Origin: Leptidea sinapis
Lineage: Eukaryota; Arthropoda; Insecta; Lepidoptera; Pieridae
Assembly: GCF_905404315.1 (NCBI RefSeq)
Contig: NC_066269.1
Coordinates: forward strand, 12,160,501 to 12,224,500
Direction: 5' to 3'
Length of the DNA stretch: 64,000 nt
Shown here: piece by piece, positions 54,756 through 64,000 of the stretch
Layout of the letters: the number at the start of each line of letters is the position of its first letter
How positions within the stretch are numbered: the first letter of the stretch is position 1
The notes under the pieces: generated by a model
Databases searched by the model: none
The model's input: the letters and a program-made list of their open reading frames with translations, nothing else
What the model was told of the DNA's origin: nothing
Program-made: the position numbers and the translations under genes

Positions 54756-54863
54756 ATGTCTGCACAAAATGTGAACGTTTGTGATATTGGGGAAGATGTT
54801 AAGGAAGTTCTCAAAAAGTTTCGTTTTCAAAAACACACTTCGAACAGTGCTCTAATACTAAAG
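54756..54863 (+). CDS. GMF: GMF exon 1
   Basis: 36 codons, MSAQNVNVCDIGEDVKEVLK then KFRFQKHTSNSALILK, ending AAG/GTATTT in phase 0. The FRFQK stretch is the start of the ADF-H fold. Confidence 0.94.
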
Positions 54864-57800
54864 GTATTTTTATAATATTTGATAAATATCTTAATGATAC
54901 GTTCCACAATTTTATTGACATTGCTTTAGTATTATCCGTCTTACAAAATATCTTTACTCATTCCCATTCTATGACCAAGGCTTTGATGAAATTTTATGCA
55001 AGATTCTTGGAAAGTTTTTATTAATCTATTACTATTAGGTACATAATATTATATTTCTTGGTGTTTGAATATATTCTTTGTTATTACCTACTACCTACTA
55101 TTAAATTAAAAATTGAATTGTATTGATAAAATTCTGATTTGTCATAATGTATTAAAAATGAATGAGACAACTCTAGTAAGCAAGACAAGAAGGTAATTGC
55201 CAAAAGCAAGCAAGAGCTGGTTAGGTTTTATGTTGCAATAAAAGTATACCATTCAATGTTGCCATGTTTTACAAAATGCTATATAAAGTATTTAAGTATA
55301 TATTGCTTGCACCAAATAAAAAATTTCAAATTACATTTCATGAGTTAGTACTGAACTTATTAAGTATATCAAATATCAAAAACAAAAATAATTAAATAGA
55401 GTTTCCAAAATCACTGTGACAAAAATGTAACAATATTTATTCTTTGTTATGATAATTTAATATATAATGTATTATATATCCTGAGGGTGGTTGAACCATT
55501 CCCAATCTGTGGTATCATTAAGAAAGACATTTATTATATAGTAACCTTAAAAAATTATATTACTTTATTGACATGCCAGTATCTTGAACAGACTTTAAAA
55601 AAGGAGGAGGTTCTCAATTTGTCAGTATGTTTTTATTTTATTTTTATGTTTGCTATCTCAAAACTTTTGACTGGGTGAACAGATTTTGATAATTCTTTTT
55701 TTATTTGAAAGCTGGTGCTTTCCGTGAGAAAACCATAAAAGTCTAAAAAATTCTATACAATTATGTGGATGATAAATTTATGACTAACTCAATATCGTTC
55801 CAACCAATTTCTATGACTCTTTTTTTATTGTAAAGGATATACTTCAAAGACAGTTTGGTGAGAGTTTGGCTGGCTTCTGCTTACGGAATCCATGAAAAAT
55901 TAGAGAACTTTTCAATTCTTAGGAGCAAATTAACTATACTAGGCTGAATCTTTTTATCTATGAATCTTTTTTATTCCATTAGGATATTTAAGTTATCTAC
56001 CATAGTTATGGTCAAGACTCCTTAATGACTTACAGTTAGGGTGCAATTTGTGGCAGAATTTCTAACTGTCTGTAATCAAATTGCAAAGTGCTTACAATCA
56101 TTGCTGCATTGAAAAATTTAGTATATACACATATTTATAGAGATAGTTAGTGTACATCAAATTCACTAAAAATTAAATAAATAAAAAAAAATTAACAAAA
56201 AACAAGGAATTTCAAAAACACCATTCCAAAACAATAGATATAATATGCATTAAAAAGTATAAAAATAATTGGGTATTTTTATACAATCTAATTAATTAGT
56301 CTAGTAACAATTTTTGTAATTTTTGGAGTTGGTGTCATCCAAGATAGGTTTGTTACTACATACATAGTTATAAGTGAGATGTGCATTAGTCGTGAGAAGG
56401 CGAGAGGTTAGAGTTGGGTCGCAGCGGGAGGACTCCGATTCCAAATATAACAATAATCATTACTAGAAATAGATTTATTAATTAGATTGTATAATAATAC
56501 CCAATTATTTTTATACTTTTTAGAGCATATTATATCTATTGTCTTGCAATAGTGTTTTTGAAGTCATTTGTTTCTTGTTATAATTTTTTTTTGTTGCACC
56601 ACTTAACAAATATTGTAACTGAAATTATTTGTAAAAGGATGAAGTTATAAATGTTTATTTGAGTGAGTGGTAGTGAGTTTTTTGCTACTTCTTCTCATTG
56701 GGGCTCAACCTTTTCGGAAGTGGTGGTAACTTAAAAAGAAAAGAAAGTTTTTCACATTAGTAAAAACAATTAATAAATGTTGACCTGATATGAATGATAT
56801 GTATCAAGTGATCTTGATTTGACTTACATAATAACCTGTCGGCGGAGTTTCTGTATTGTAGTTAGGAGTCAAGTTAGAGACAAAAGTATCCGAAAGATCG
56901 GCTTTTACATATGCAATGTGGACGAGGGTGAGGGTGTCATTCCACATTTGAAGCTGCGACAGGGACGGCAGGGTGAAGTTACGAAGAGCATCTTTTGGTA
57001 AAGCTCAGAAAATTTATGTTCCAGACAGGTACTTCGAAAACTACTCACCAATTTTTACGACGTGCTTAGATATCTAACGGGTGATTTGCCGCTTAAATAA
57101 GCCACCCAGCTTCAGTCAGCTGCTGCATTTATTGACATATCGAACCAGGGCTGTGTCCACCAGTGGGTACTTTACGGTGTTTCGTGTGAAAATATCCATG
57201 CCCTGTAGTATTACATCTGCCACTGCAACGGCACCGTCTCTAGGATCATTCAAAAGGAAACAAAACCTGCCTGAAAGGTAGGATGCAAAATAGGAACACA
57301 TCTTAATTCAAATCCCAATCTGCTGAACCTTCTGCCCAACCTTCTCTTTAATTTGCACCAGGTGAGTAACTTGCCTTGTGATAAACTGCATGTTCATTAT
57401 TTTTATCGAAGAACAAATTCGTCTTACTTTGTCATTTAACTTAGTTCCGTGTGTGCGCAGGTTAACCGCGACAAGCAAGCTCTGGAAGTGGACGAGCAGC
57501 TCGAGGACATCGAGCTGGAACAGTTGCAGGACATCCTACCTTCGCACCAGCCTCGTTTCATTGTGTACAGGTCAGCTAACTGAAAAGGAATATAACTAAA
57601 TGGTCTTCAGTTTCCAGGTCACACAGGGTGGTGAGGCTGAAATACATTGTGTTGCGCTACAAGTTAGTCATTTTGTGATGGATTAGGAATCAGCTTTTTG
57701 TTTCCGAAGTGATGGTAGTAATTATGAGTTACAAAAAGAATTACAACTGGTGGTAAGCAATACCTGCCACAACAATACCTATATGGACTCAGAATTCTTC

Positions 57801-60800
57801 ATTCCACCCAATATTCTGTGGGGCATCGCAATTGCTTGTCACCTTGAGACATAAGATGTGAAGTTTGATTAGCACCAGTAGTTTCACTGACTACTTGTTC
57901 CTGTTCTATACGCTCTTGAGAAAGCGGTCCTGATTGTCAAGATGTTTCAATAGGGGCACATGTAATACGCGTCAGATCTCTCTCTGTTAGAGATGCACGG
58001 GGCCGCCCATAACAGACTTCAACTGATCAGTCCATCGTATAGGTGACCTTCTACGCGGTCGAATGCTCTCTACTTTACCCTGGACGACAAGGCGTTCTAT
58101 GGACTTTTTTTTTCTCAAAATTAGGGAAGTGAAGAGCAGGACGTTCAGCTGATGGATACACCCTGCCCATTACAATGCAGTGCCGCTCAGGATTCTTGAA
58201 AAACTCCAAAAATTCTGAGCGGCACTGTAGGGCGTATCAATTACCATCAACTGAATGTCCTGCTCATCTCGTACCTTATTTTCATAAAAAACCAGCAGGC
58301 AACTTCTGCAAAGAAGGTTTAAATAAGAAGTAGTCTACTACACTGTAGTGTACAAGGAGTGTTGGTAGGAGTGAGGCCACTGTTGTAACAGCCTGTGTTG
58401 TTTCAGCTACAAGCTGGAACACAGTGATGGGCGCAGATCGTTCCCGATGTGCTTCATATTCTACACGCCCCGAGACGCACACATGGAGCTGCAGGTATTT
58501 CGCCAGTGTTTTCAAGAAAGATGAGGACAAACATATGTACGGGTCGCCTGGTGTTAAGTGATCACCGCCGCCCACATTCTGTTGCAACACCAGAGGAATC
58601 ACAGAAGCGTTGCCGGCTTTTAAGAAAGGTGTGCGAGCTTTTTTAATGTCTTATCGTCCCGGAAAGACCGCTAGCTAATACTAGTGTTTGTTAAAACTTT
58701 GTGTAAATAAATGTTGTGTAATGTCAAAATGTGCCCCAAACAGGACGCTTTCGAGACATTCCATTAACGGGCTAATAACACTAGGGTTTCATACTGGAAG
58801 GAGAACTGGGGGGGAAGTCTGTCAGCGGACTGTACCTGTCTTATAAATGGCAATAAATAGACAGATGAAGTTGTAACAGAATGTTAACATATACATTGAC
58901 ATTTACAATATTTTCTAAAACATTATCATTTGATTAGAATAAATGCTTACATTTCCAAATAGTTTTAGAAATCTCTAGATCATTCTGAAATTTTCTAAAA
59001 CATACCAAATCATTTTAGATTAATTTTTTGCGCCCAGACATAGGGAAAGGGCTACCCTCCGGGATAACGACGGGAGGGAGGTGGTGAATGCTCATGCATA
59101 CCAACACAGCCTAAGTCTGCGTTGGTTATGTGGGGCTCACGTAAAACCTGTGGTGAATGCTCATGCATACCAACACAGCCTAAGTCTGCGTTGGTTATGT
59201 GGGGCTCACGTAAAACCTGTGGTGAATGCTCATGCATACCAACACAGCCTAAGTCTGCGTTGGTTATGTGGGGCTCACGTAAAACCTAAGTGCCTACCCA
59301 CTAAACACCACCTGAGGTTGGCTTTGGGCAAGTGCCCTCTAAGCCTTCATCGAAGGCTACCTCCTCTTGGGGAGAGAGAGGCGCAAGCGGCACTCCCTAT
59401 GGAGTATCCGCTGGGATATAGCACAGAAGGTGCTATCTAATTGGGACTAGTGACATCAGAAGGATGATCACAAACTAGAGAATCTAAATGAGTCTGAGGC
59501 GAAGAGGCGATCCAGGTCAGACGAGAGTTGGTTAGGGTGATCGGTGAGGGTGTTTCTGGGCCTCCTGACTTGGTGACGTGTAGGAGGGGGGCAGTATAAT
59601 CCGCTGCCTCCTTAATCAGGGCATTGGGGTGATTGTCTGGGGACTGAAAGAAAGTTTCAGACAAGCGCTTAAAGTGTTGTTGGATGGTGGGGAGCTCTAA
59701 GTCCCGGTGAAGATCTGCGTCTCCGACGCACCAGTGAGCATTTACAGCCTTACGGCAGAAAATGGATTAGACCGTTTGGAGTTTATCAATAATGTTGAGT
59801 TTCGCATGAGCGAAGACTGGAGCGGCGTAAGTCATAACCGATCGAATGCAAACCTTGAAGAGTGTCCGCTTATTTCTAATAAAATTACTGTGCCTACTTA
59901 ACATACTGTTTAGGCGGTACAGCTAGAAGCAGGCGATGCTGGTCACCTTCCGGCCGTAAGGCTTGAAGGTGAGCTGAGAGTCGAGGGTCACACCCAAGTA
60001 CTTGGCTGTGGACCTGAAAGGGATAGGGGAGCCTAATAGACGAATGGGTCGATCCTGGCAGAAGCGTCTGCTCTTTAGATCGAAACGGACTGCGGAGCTT
60101 TTATTCGGGTTGAGTGTCGACGCTAGGACGCTAGAAAGACGTCGCATTTATAGACGTCTTCACCCTGTCCACCTGTCACTGTCAACAATATATAGATAAC
60201 TAGCTTATATGGCAAACGTTGTTTTGCCATATAAATTATTTTAAGTGGTCAACCGTTTTTTATCCGCTTACTTAACAAATCCGACTAATACGAAAAAGTC
60301 TATCATTCTTCGGGTTAATATTTATATAAATACAAATTCAAATATTGTTATTCAAATCCTACTTTTTATATCATTTATTGAATGTCAAAGACGGTAGTCT
60401 TCATCAATCATCATAGTGGTAACTATGATACTCAAAAAATTGCAGTTTTCTATTGGTAACAGAATTTTCAATGAATTATAAACGCTATAGTTTGAAGGGA
60501 TGGATAGGTAAGGAATGTAAAAGTTATAGGAAGCTACTGCAATATGCTCCTACAAACTATGTTGGTAAAAATACAAACGAAATAATCCCTTTAAGTCGAT
60601 AAGAGATGGCGCTATTTGTATTCATTAGTAACAATCGCATTTCTTTTATATTTTGTTTAATTCACACTATAGTTTTATAAATTATAGCCTATTTGTTATT
60701 CTGGTGTGTAAGCTCTATTATTGTAAAGTTTCATCAAAATCTATTCAGCAGTTTTTGCGTTAAAGAAGTTCAAACATACATCCAGACATACAAACTTTAA

Positions 60801-60957
60801 CATTTATAATATTACTAGTAGGATTGTTTGTGTCCAGGTTATGTACGCAGGCACACAGCGCGCCCTGGCCGCGGCAGTGGGAGCACCCCGCCTACTGGAG
60901 GTGCGGGAAATAGACGAGCTTACCACCGACTGGCTGCACGACAAGCTCACACGGTAG
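54756..60957 (+). CDS. GMF: Glia maturation factor (4 exons, 141 aa)
   Basis: An ADF-homology protein that in other animals binds Arp2/3 complex, promotes debranching of actin filaments and limits new branches; cytoplasmic. Exons 54756-54863, 57461-57570, 58407-58494, 60838-60957, all GT-AG, phases 0, 2, 0. The protein begins MSAQNVNVCDIGEDVKEVLK and continues FRFQKHTSNSALILK, VNRDKQALEVDEQLEDIELE, LPSHQPRFIVYSYKLEHSDG, RRSFPMCFIFYTPRDAHMEL, VMYAGTQRALAAAV and ends LTTDWLHDKLTR. The length and the FRFRK, QPRFVVYSYK, PLCFIF and MMYAGSK-like landmarks all match GMF, whose usual size is 138-142 residues. ATG 54756 is preceded by stops and starts the conserved frame. Intron 3 holds a Jockey-type LINE tail. 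The 3' UTR probably contains a tRNA-like repeat at 61090. Confidence 0.95.
56182..56594. repeat. Foldback with ~130 bp arms in GMF intron 1
   Basis: Left arm (AACAATAGATATAATATGCA, TTAAAAAGTATAAAAATAAT, TGGGTATTTTTATACAATCT) is the reverse complement of the right arm at about 56462-56594 with roughly nine in ten bases matching by eye. The spacer is ~150 bases. AT-rich, no ORF. It would fold into a long hairpin if transcribed with the GMF pre-mRNA. Confidence 0.85.
56680..56740 (-). repeat. Repeat family C fragment
   Basis: Inverted: TTTTTGCTACTTCTTCTCAT, TGGGGCTCAACCTTTTCGGA, AGTGGTGGTAAC. Same phrase as 61370-61440. Confidence 0.5.
57461..57570 (+). CDS. GMF: GMF exon 2
   Basis: Acceptor GTGCGCAG/GTT, donor ACAG/GTCAGC (phase 2). 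Encodes VNRDKQALEVDEQLEDIELE, QLQDILPSHQPRFIVY; QPRFIVYSYK crosses the junction. Confidence 0.95.
57745..57895 (-). repeat. Repeat family A, degraded copy
   Basis: GGTGGTAAGCAATACCTGCC, TTGCTTGTCACCTTGAGACA, TAAGATGTGAAGT and CAGTAGTTTCACTGACTAC in family order, inverted; much diverged. Confidence 0.5.
57905..58100 (-). mobile_element. RTE-type LINE C-terminal fragment
   Basis: Minus strand reads RLVVQGKVESIRPRRRSPIR, WTDQLKSVMGGPVHL, the RTE C-terminal signature (GKV-x2-xRPRGRSP-x-RWTD). Truncated on both sides. Confidence 0.65.
58111..58297. repeat. Repeat family A 3' end, inverted duplicate
   Basis: The first half is minus-oriented (GAGCAGGACGTTCAGCTGAT...CAGTGCCGCTCAGGATTCTT) and the second half plus-oriented (GCGTATCAATTACCATCAAC...CTTATTTTCATAAAAAAC), switching at the GAGCGGCACT palindrome. 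The result is one large hairpin. Confidence 0.75.
58407..58494 (+). CDS. GMF: GMF exon 3
   Basis: Acceptor TTTCAG/CTAC, donor CAG/GTATTT. Encodes (S)YKLEHSDGRRSFPMCFIFYT, PRDAHMELQ in the ADF-H core. It starts about 110 bp right of the repeat A hairpin. Confidence 0.95.
58545..58670 (-). mobile_element. LINE 3' tail fragment
   Basis: GGTCGCCTGGTGTTAAGTGA, TCACCGCCGCCCACATTCTG and AGCGTTGCCGGCTTTTAAGA are the inverted CR1/Jockey-type LINE tail. It sits 50 bp after GMF exon 3. Confidence 0.75.
59040..60190 (-). mobile_element. Jockey-type LINE, 3' part with 69 bp tandem repeats
   Basis: The minus strand near 60147-59923 reads LNPNKSSAVRFDLKSRRFCQ, DRPIRLLGSPIPFRSTAKYL, GVTLDSQLTFKPYGRKV, the segment after the reverse transcriptase in Jockey-clade elements; pieces continue (AYAAPVFAH-like, then QSIFCRKAVNAHWCVGDADL, KRLSETFFQSPDNHPNALIK) to about 59440. 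Its 3' non-coding part holds three 69 bp direct repeats (59081-59287). 5'-truncated; frameshifts present. It lies in GMF intron 3. Confidence 0.8.
59081..59287. repeat. Three 69 bp tandem repeats
   Basis: TGGTGAATGCTCATGCATAC ... GGGGCTCACGTAAAACCTG repeats three times with no visible differences. Part of the LINE 3' region. Confidence 0.95.
60199..60826 (+). repeat. Interspersed repeat with GGCAAACGTTGTTTTGCC hairpin, copy 2
   Basis: Head CTAGCTTATATGGCAAACGT and TTTTGCCATATAAATT match 15128-15180; the tail ATTTATAATATTACTAGTAG is of the same type. The middle (AGTCTTCATCAATCATCATA ... AAAATCTATTCAGCAGTTTT) is longer than in copy 1. It ends 12 bp before GMF exon 4. Confidence 0.55.
60838..60957 (+). 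CDS. GMF: GMF exon 4 (terminal)
   Basis: Acceptor GTGTCCAG/GTT. Encodes VMYAGTQRALAAAVGAPRLL, EVREIDELTTDWLHDKLTR and TAG. The MYAG...LT-x2-WL-x2-KL signature is diagnostic for GMF within the ADF-H family. Confidence 0.95.
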   Translation, partial: VMYAGTQRALAAAVGAPRLLEVREIDELTTDWLHDKLTR

Positions 60958-61089
60958 TCACTCCACTCCCAACACCCGACACCTGTTTATAAATCAAGAT
61001 TAGGGAAGTTTTATTCAAATAATATCTATGTAGATGAAGCCACAACCTGAGTGTTGAACAAAGCATACAAGATTTTATGATGGTCACTT

Positions 61090-61154
61090 GAACGGTTAGC
61101 TCAGTTGGAAGAGCACTCGGACGAGAGGTCGTGGGTTCGAGTCCCGCATCGTTC
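61090..61154 (+). repeat. tRNA-like sequence (SINE-type, not a functional tRNA)
   Basis: GAACGGT pairs fully with ATCGTTC as a 7 bp acceptor stem (one G-T); GCTC/GAGC makes a D stem around AGTTGGAA; GTGGG/CCCGC makes a T stem around TTCGAGT. The anticodon arm region (ACTCGGACGAGAGGTC, 16 nt) is too short for a normal stem-loop plus variable loop. TCATAAAATTTTGTTTCC follows, as in the copies at 38227 and 38531. Confidence 0.7.
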
Positions 61155-62243
61155 ATAAAATTTTGTTTCCGAATTTTATTAATTTAATATCCTTTGTTAC
61201 TTGTCAGGCTGAAATCTATAGCGCGTACGCAGACTTTACTTACGTAAAACTTAGCTGATTGTGAGCTTATCATAATCTTTGTTTTCAAATCAATTACCAA
61301 GTAGGTCACGGAAATGACACTTATGAATGTCAAAAAAAAATTCTTAGTGAATCTACCGCTACTTCGTAAAGGGTTGAGCTAATGAGAAGAAGTAGCAAGA
61401 AACTCATTGCCACTCTTTTATATCGAGATTTACATTTAAGTAGATCGGTTTACAAATCATTTCAAATTACAATATAATATGTAAAATGTAAAATGATGCA
61501 ACAGACACTCAAACGTCAAATAGTCAATGTCTTTGTCTTTGTCACGAGTAAGTCAAAATAGTAGTATACAAAAGTTATTGAGTACAGTAGCTGCATCATC
61601 CACATACACCATAGATAAATAAATAAATAAAAAAAATTTCGGTTTGCGTTCTTCTAATTACGCTATATAGATGTTCCTTTGTGTACGTGCGTCTACTGCA
61701 CTGACCTCTACTATATACCACTGGACTGGCGGCTGTCAAAGTGCTTTTGTGCCCGTTTGATATTTGCCATTTTGGCGCTGTTGGCCATGTAGTGAGAGTC
61801 TGCGGTACTAAAACTAGTGTGATGACAGCCTCAGCAAACAACGATAGATCGTGGGAAACTATTTACAAAAAAAAATTGTGTACTTTATTACGGAAAAAAT
61901 AAATAACACGGAAAACGAACGAAATTAATTCAAAATCTAAAAATACTTCAGTGTATTTAACGTTCCTTCGCAGCCATTTGTATTATATGTCAAAATTAGT
62001 TCTCTGGACGCTCGCGAGTGGCGCTTCAAAAAGCCATTAAATAATTTCTGTCAAACATATGGAACAGCCTATCCATTGGTATTTATGCAGGTCAGTGGTC
62101 TACTGTCATTAGGATGATGTCCTGCCACGTAACTTATTAATATTGTTATTAATGACTTATGTAACAATGATAATGATAATAACACATTTTGTATTTATCA
62201 CCTTGTCACAGTTGTAATCCCATTACATTTATTATTATATATT
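61155..62243. other. GMF 3' flank, repeats only
   Basis: Holds a family C fragment (61370-61440, GAGCTAATGAGAAGAAGTAG) and an AATAAATAAATAAAAA run near 61618 that could serve as a poly(A) signal. No gene recognised. Confidence 0.45.
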
Positions 62244-62408
62244 AGCTGATGGTAATTGATACGCCCTGACCATGCAGTGCCGCTCTTGATTATTGAAAAA
62301 CCCAAAAATTCTAAGCGGCACTACAATTGCGCTCGTCACTTTGAGACATAACATGTTAAGTCTCATTTGCCCAGTAATTTCACAAGCTACGGCGCCTTTC
62401 AGACCTTA
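62244..62408 (-). repeat. Repeat family A, truncated copy
   Basis: AGCTGATGGTAATTGATACG, AAACCCAAAAATTCTAAGCG, GCACTACAATTGCGCTCGTC and TTTGCCCAGTAATTTCACAA, inverted, ending at GGCGCCTTTCAGACC. Confidence 0.75.
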
Positions 62409-62439
62409 ACATTTAGCACAACTTTGTAAAAAGTTTATC

Positions 62440-63400
62440 TTTAGTGAGAAGAAATAGCAAGTAACTCATTGCCAGTCTTTTAAATCAACATTCCAAAAAA
62501 TTTATCATAAATTCATATATGTCCGAAATTTTAATAAGTACCAATAACATACGAAATTACAAATAGGTGTTTTAATTTATTTTAATGAATAGTCTTCTAT
62601 ACAGTGTGTAACAGAAAGAGGGGGTTTTAGTTCAGTGTTTGGACGTGAGGGGGTCGAGTTAAGGCGACTCTAAATGCCAGCGACCTTGAGCGATATGAGT
62701 TCACGGCTGCCGGCCCGCCATCTATGTAACAAAGCCAATATTTTCAAAATTCTTGCGTGGAAAACAGTTTATATGCTTACAATCCTCGTTATTCACTACT
62801 AATCTGAATAAATGAACCTACACAAAAAAAGTACAAGCTATAAGAATAACTTTTCTGAGAGAAGTATCAAAAAATGCGTCACGCCATGCCAAAAAACTTG
62901 TTTAACTTCAAAGAAAAGTGGTAGTTCAAAAAGGCTCGGCAGTGTTAACTATAACCAACAGCAAGCATTAGCAACCTACAAATAAGACTTAAGGATATGT
63001 GTAACAGGATTAAGTAGTGTTCATAGCTCGAAATGCTATACTTTCACCACAAAACTTGTCTAAAAACACCATGTTTTGCGTGTTTTCTGCTTACTCTTCG
63101 CCTTAAGAGTATGTATGGAATGGACCCTCTTTGAGTGAAGGAATGATACTTCAAACACCTTTGATCGATCCCTCTGTAGGAACATACGTTACCGCATAAT
63201 ATTATGGAGTTATTTGTTTTATTGTGAATGTGTATATTGAGAATGTAATATATAAATTTGTCATAATTATTATCAAGTAATATTTTAGTGTGATAATGCA
63301 TTTATACTTCTATTTAAAAATTAAGATGAAATTATTTTATAACAATATATTTACTTCAATGTAAGTTCGTTGTTTTATTTCTGTGCCTCATCATATATAT
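62440..63400. other. No recognised gene
   Basis: A family C fragment at 62440-62490, then unremarkable AT-rich sequence. The minus-strand ORF 63044-63301 is low complexity and not supported. Confidence 0.4.
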
Positions 63401-63403
63401 ATA

Positions 63404-63703
63404 CAGGATGTCCCAAAGCTATGGGACAGTACAAGTAAAGTGAAGGGAAAGTACCTTAAATATCGTAGATAGGTTATTTTACTGAAAGAAGACTTTATGT
63501 TATTTTTAAAAGTTAGTAATTCTGCATTCAAAGATTTTCTAAAAAATACTAGCCTCGTCTGGGAATCGAACCGACTGAAATGTAAAAAAAACACCCCTAC
63601 TTTTATGATATGTACATATGAGAAAGTAGTCAATTAATTATTTTTTTGTAAATAAATTAATTGAATGCTCAAAATGTGATCCCCTGAACTTTGGGACATC
63701 CTG
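63404..63703. mobile_element. 300 bp MITE with TA target duplication
   Basis: CAGGATGTCCCAAAGCT at the left and the inverted AACTTTGGGACATCCTG at the right, 15-16 bp terminal repeats, flanked by TA (63402-63403, 63704-63705) inside a TATATA tract. It carries no intact ORF. Likely Tc1/mariner-related. Confidence 0.75.
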
Positions 63704-64000
63704 TATATATATAAGAGATTTCCACGTATATAGTCACTCATCACGATATCTCTGGAACCATAAGGCGTAGAGACTTTACGATAATCCACCCACCAGATTT
63801 TTTTTATTATGAACAGAACGTTAACGTCTGTCGGGTCAGCTACTTAACAATAATTGCACTAACTGCAGCATTTTATTTTTTTCTAAATAGCGTTTCAAAG
63901 CTAAGAAAGAGTATAACTTAAATTTTTTAATCAAAATTGCGTTTTGACATCGCCATATATATCTTCTTAATATATATAAATTACGTGTCACGTTGTTTGT

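Noticed and set aside
59081..59440. 119-codon ORF over three repeats
   Set aside because: The frame is produced by 69 bp units (divisible by three) in the 3' region of a LINE lying on the other strand.
61090..61154. Functional tRNA gene
   Set aside because: Acceptor, D and T stems are good, but the anticodon region is too short and the same sequence plus downstream tail recurs as a repeat.

Overview
The window looks like a nuclear genome segment from a lepidopteran insect. It is AT-rich, its genes are split by GT-AG introns, and most of the rest is transposon debris of kinds common in butterflies and moths (a CR1/Jockey-type LINE, RTE tails, a short ~300 bp repeat with many copies, Tc1/mariner elements and MITEs). 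The species cannot be named from the sequence.

Three protein genes are well supported, and all their splice phases were checked by hand. (1) A choline/ethanolamine kinase gene on the + strand, with eight coding exons from 18,428 to 42,232 (446 aa). It carries both the Brenner phosphotransferase motif and the choline-kinase motif. (2) A C2H2 zinc-finger gene on the - strand, 51,752 to 49,484 (two exons, 513 aa, about 13 fingers). (3) A glia maturation factor (GMF, ADF-homology fold) gene on the + strand, four exons from 54,756 to 60,957 (141 aa). They have no obvious shared pathway: the kinase starts phosphatidylcholine/-ethanolamine synthesis, GMF acts on Arp2/3-branched actin, and the zinc-finger protein is probably a nuclear DNA-binding protein. 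One orphan exon-like block (1,748-1,819) may belong to a further gene to the left.

Layout: 1-18,400 is repeat-rich flank with mariner relics, a nearly intact 2.1 kb Tigger/pogo element (10,745-12,836) interrupted by a single nonsense codon and carrying a nested MITE, and LINE fragments. 18,428-42,232 is the kinase gene, whose ~12 kb first intron and later introns hold many LINE and short-repeat copies plus a 1.6 kb minisatellite. 42,233-49,483 is the kinase 3' flank with a 0.9 kb inverted-repeat element containing a 40 bp palindromic tandem array, an inverted-repeat element enclosing a hammerhead-ribozyme-like core, and two related MITEs. 49,484-51,752 is the zinc-finger gene, followed by a broken Tc1-like transposon. 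54,756-60,957 is GMF, with a ~410 bp foldback in intron 1 and a Jockey-type LINE tail in intron 3. The right end carries tRNA-like and MITE repeats only.

The most interesting signal is at 44,371-44,536: long inverted arms enclosing CTGAGGA, a stem-loop, GAAA and a GTC-type site with a plausible stem I, matching a type I hammerhead layout. Diverged relatives lie at 28,646-28,690 and probably 47,414-47,455. No searches or folding programs were run; all calls come from reading the sequence.
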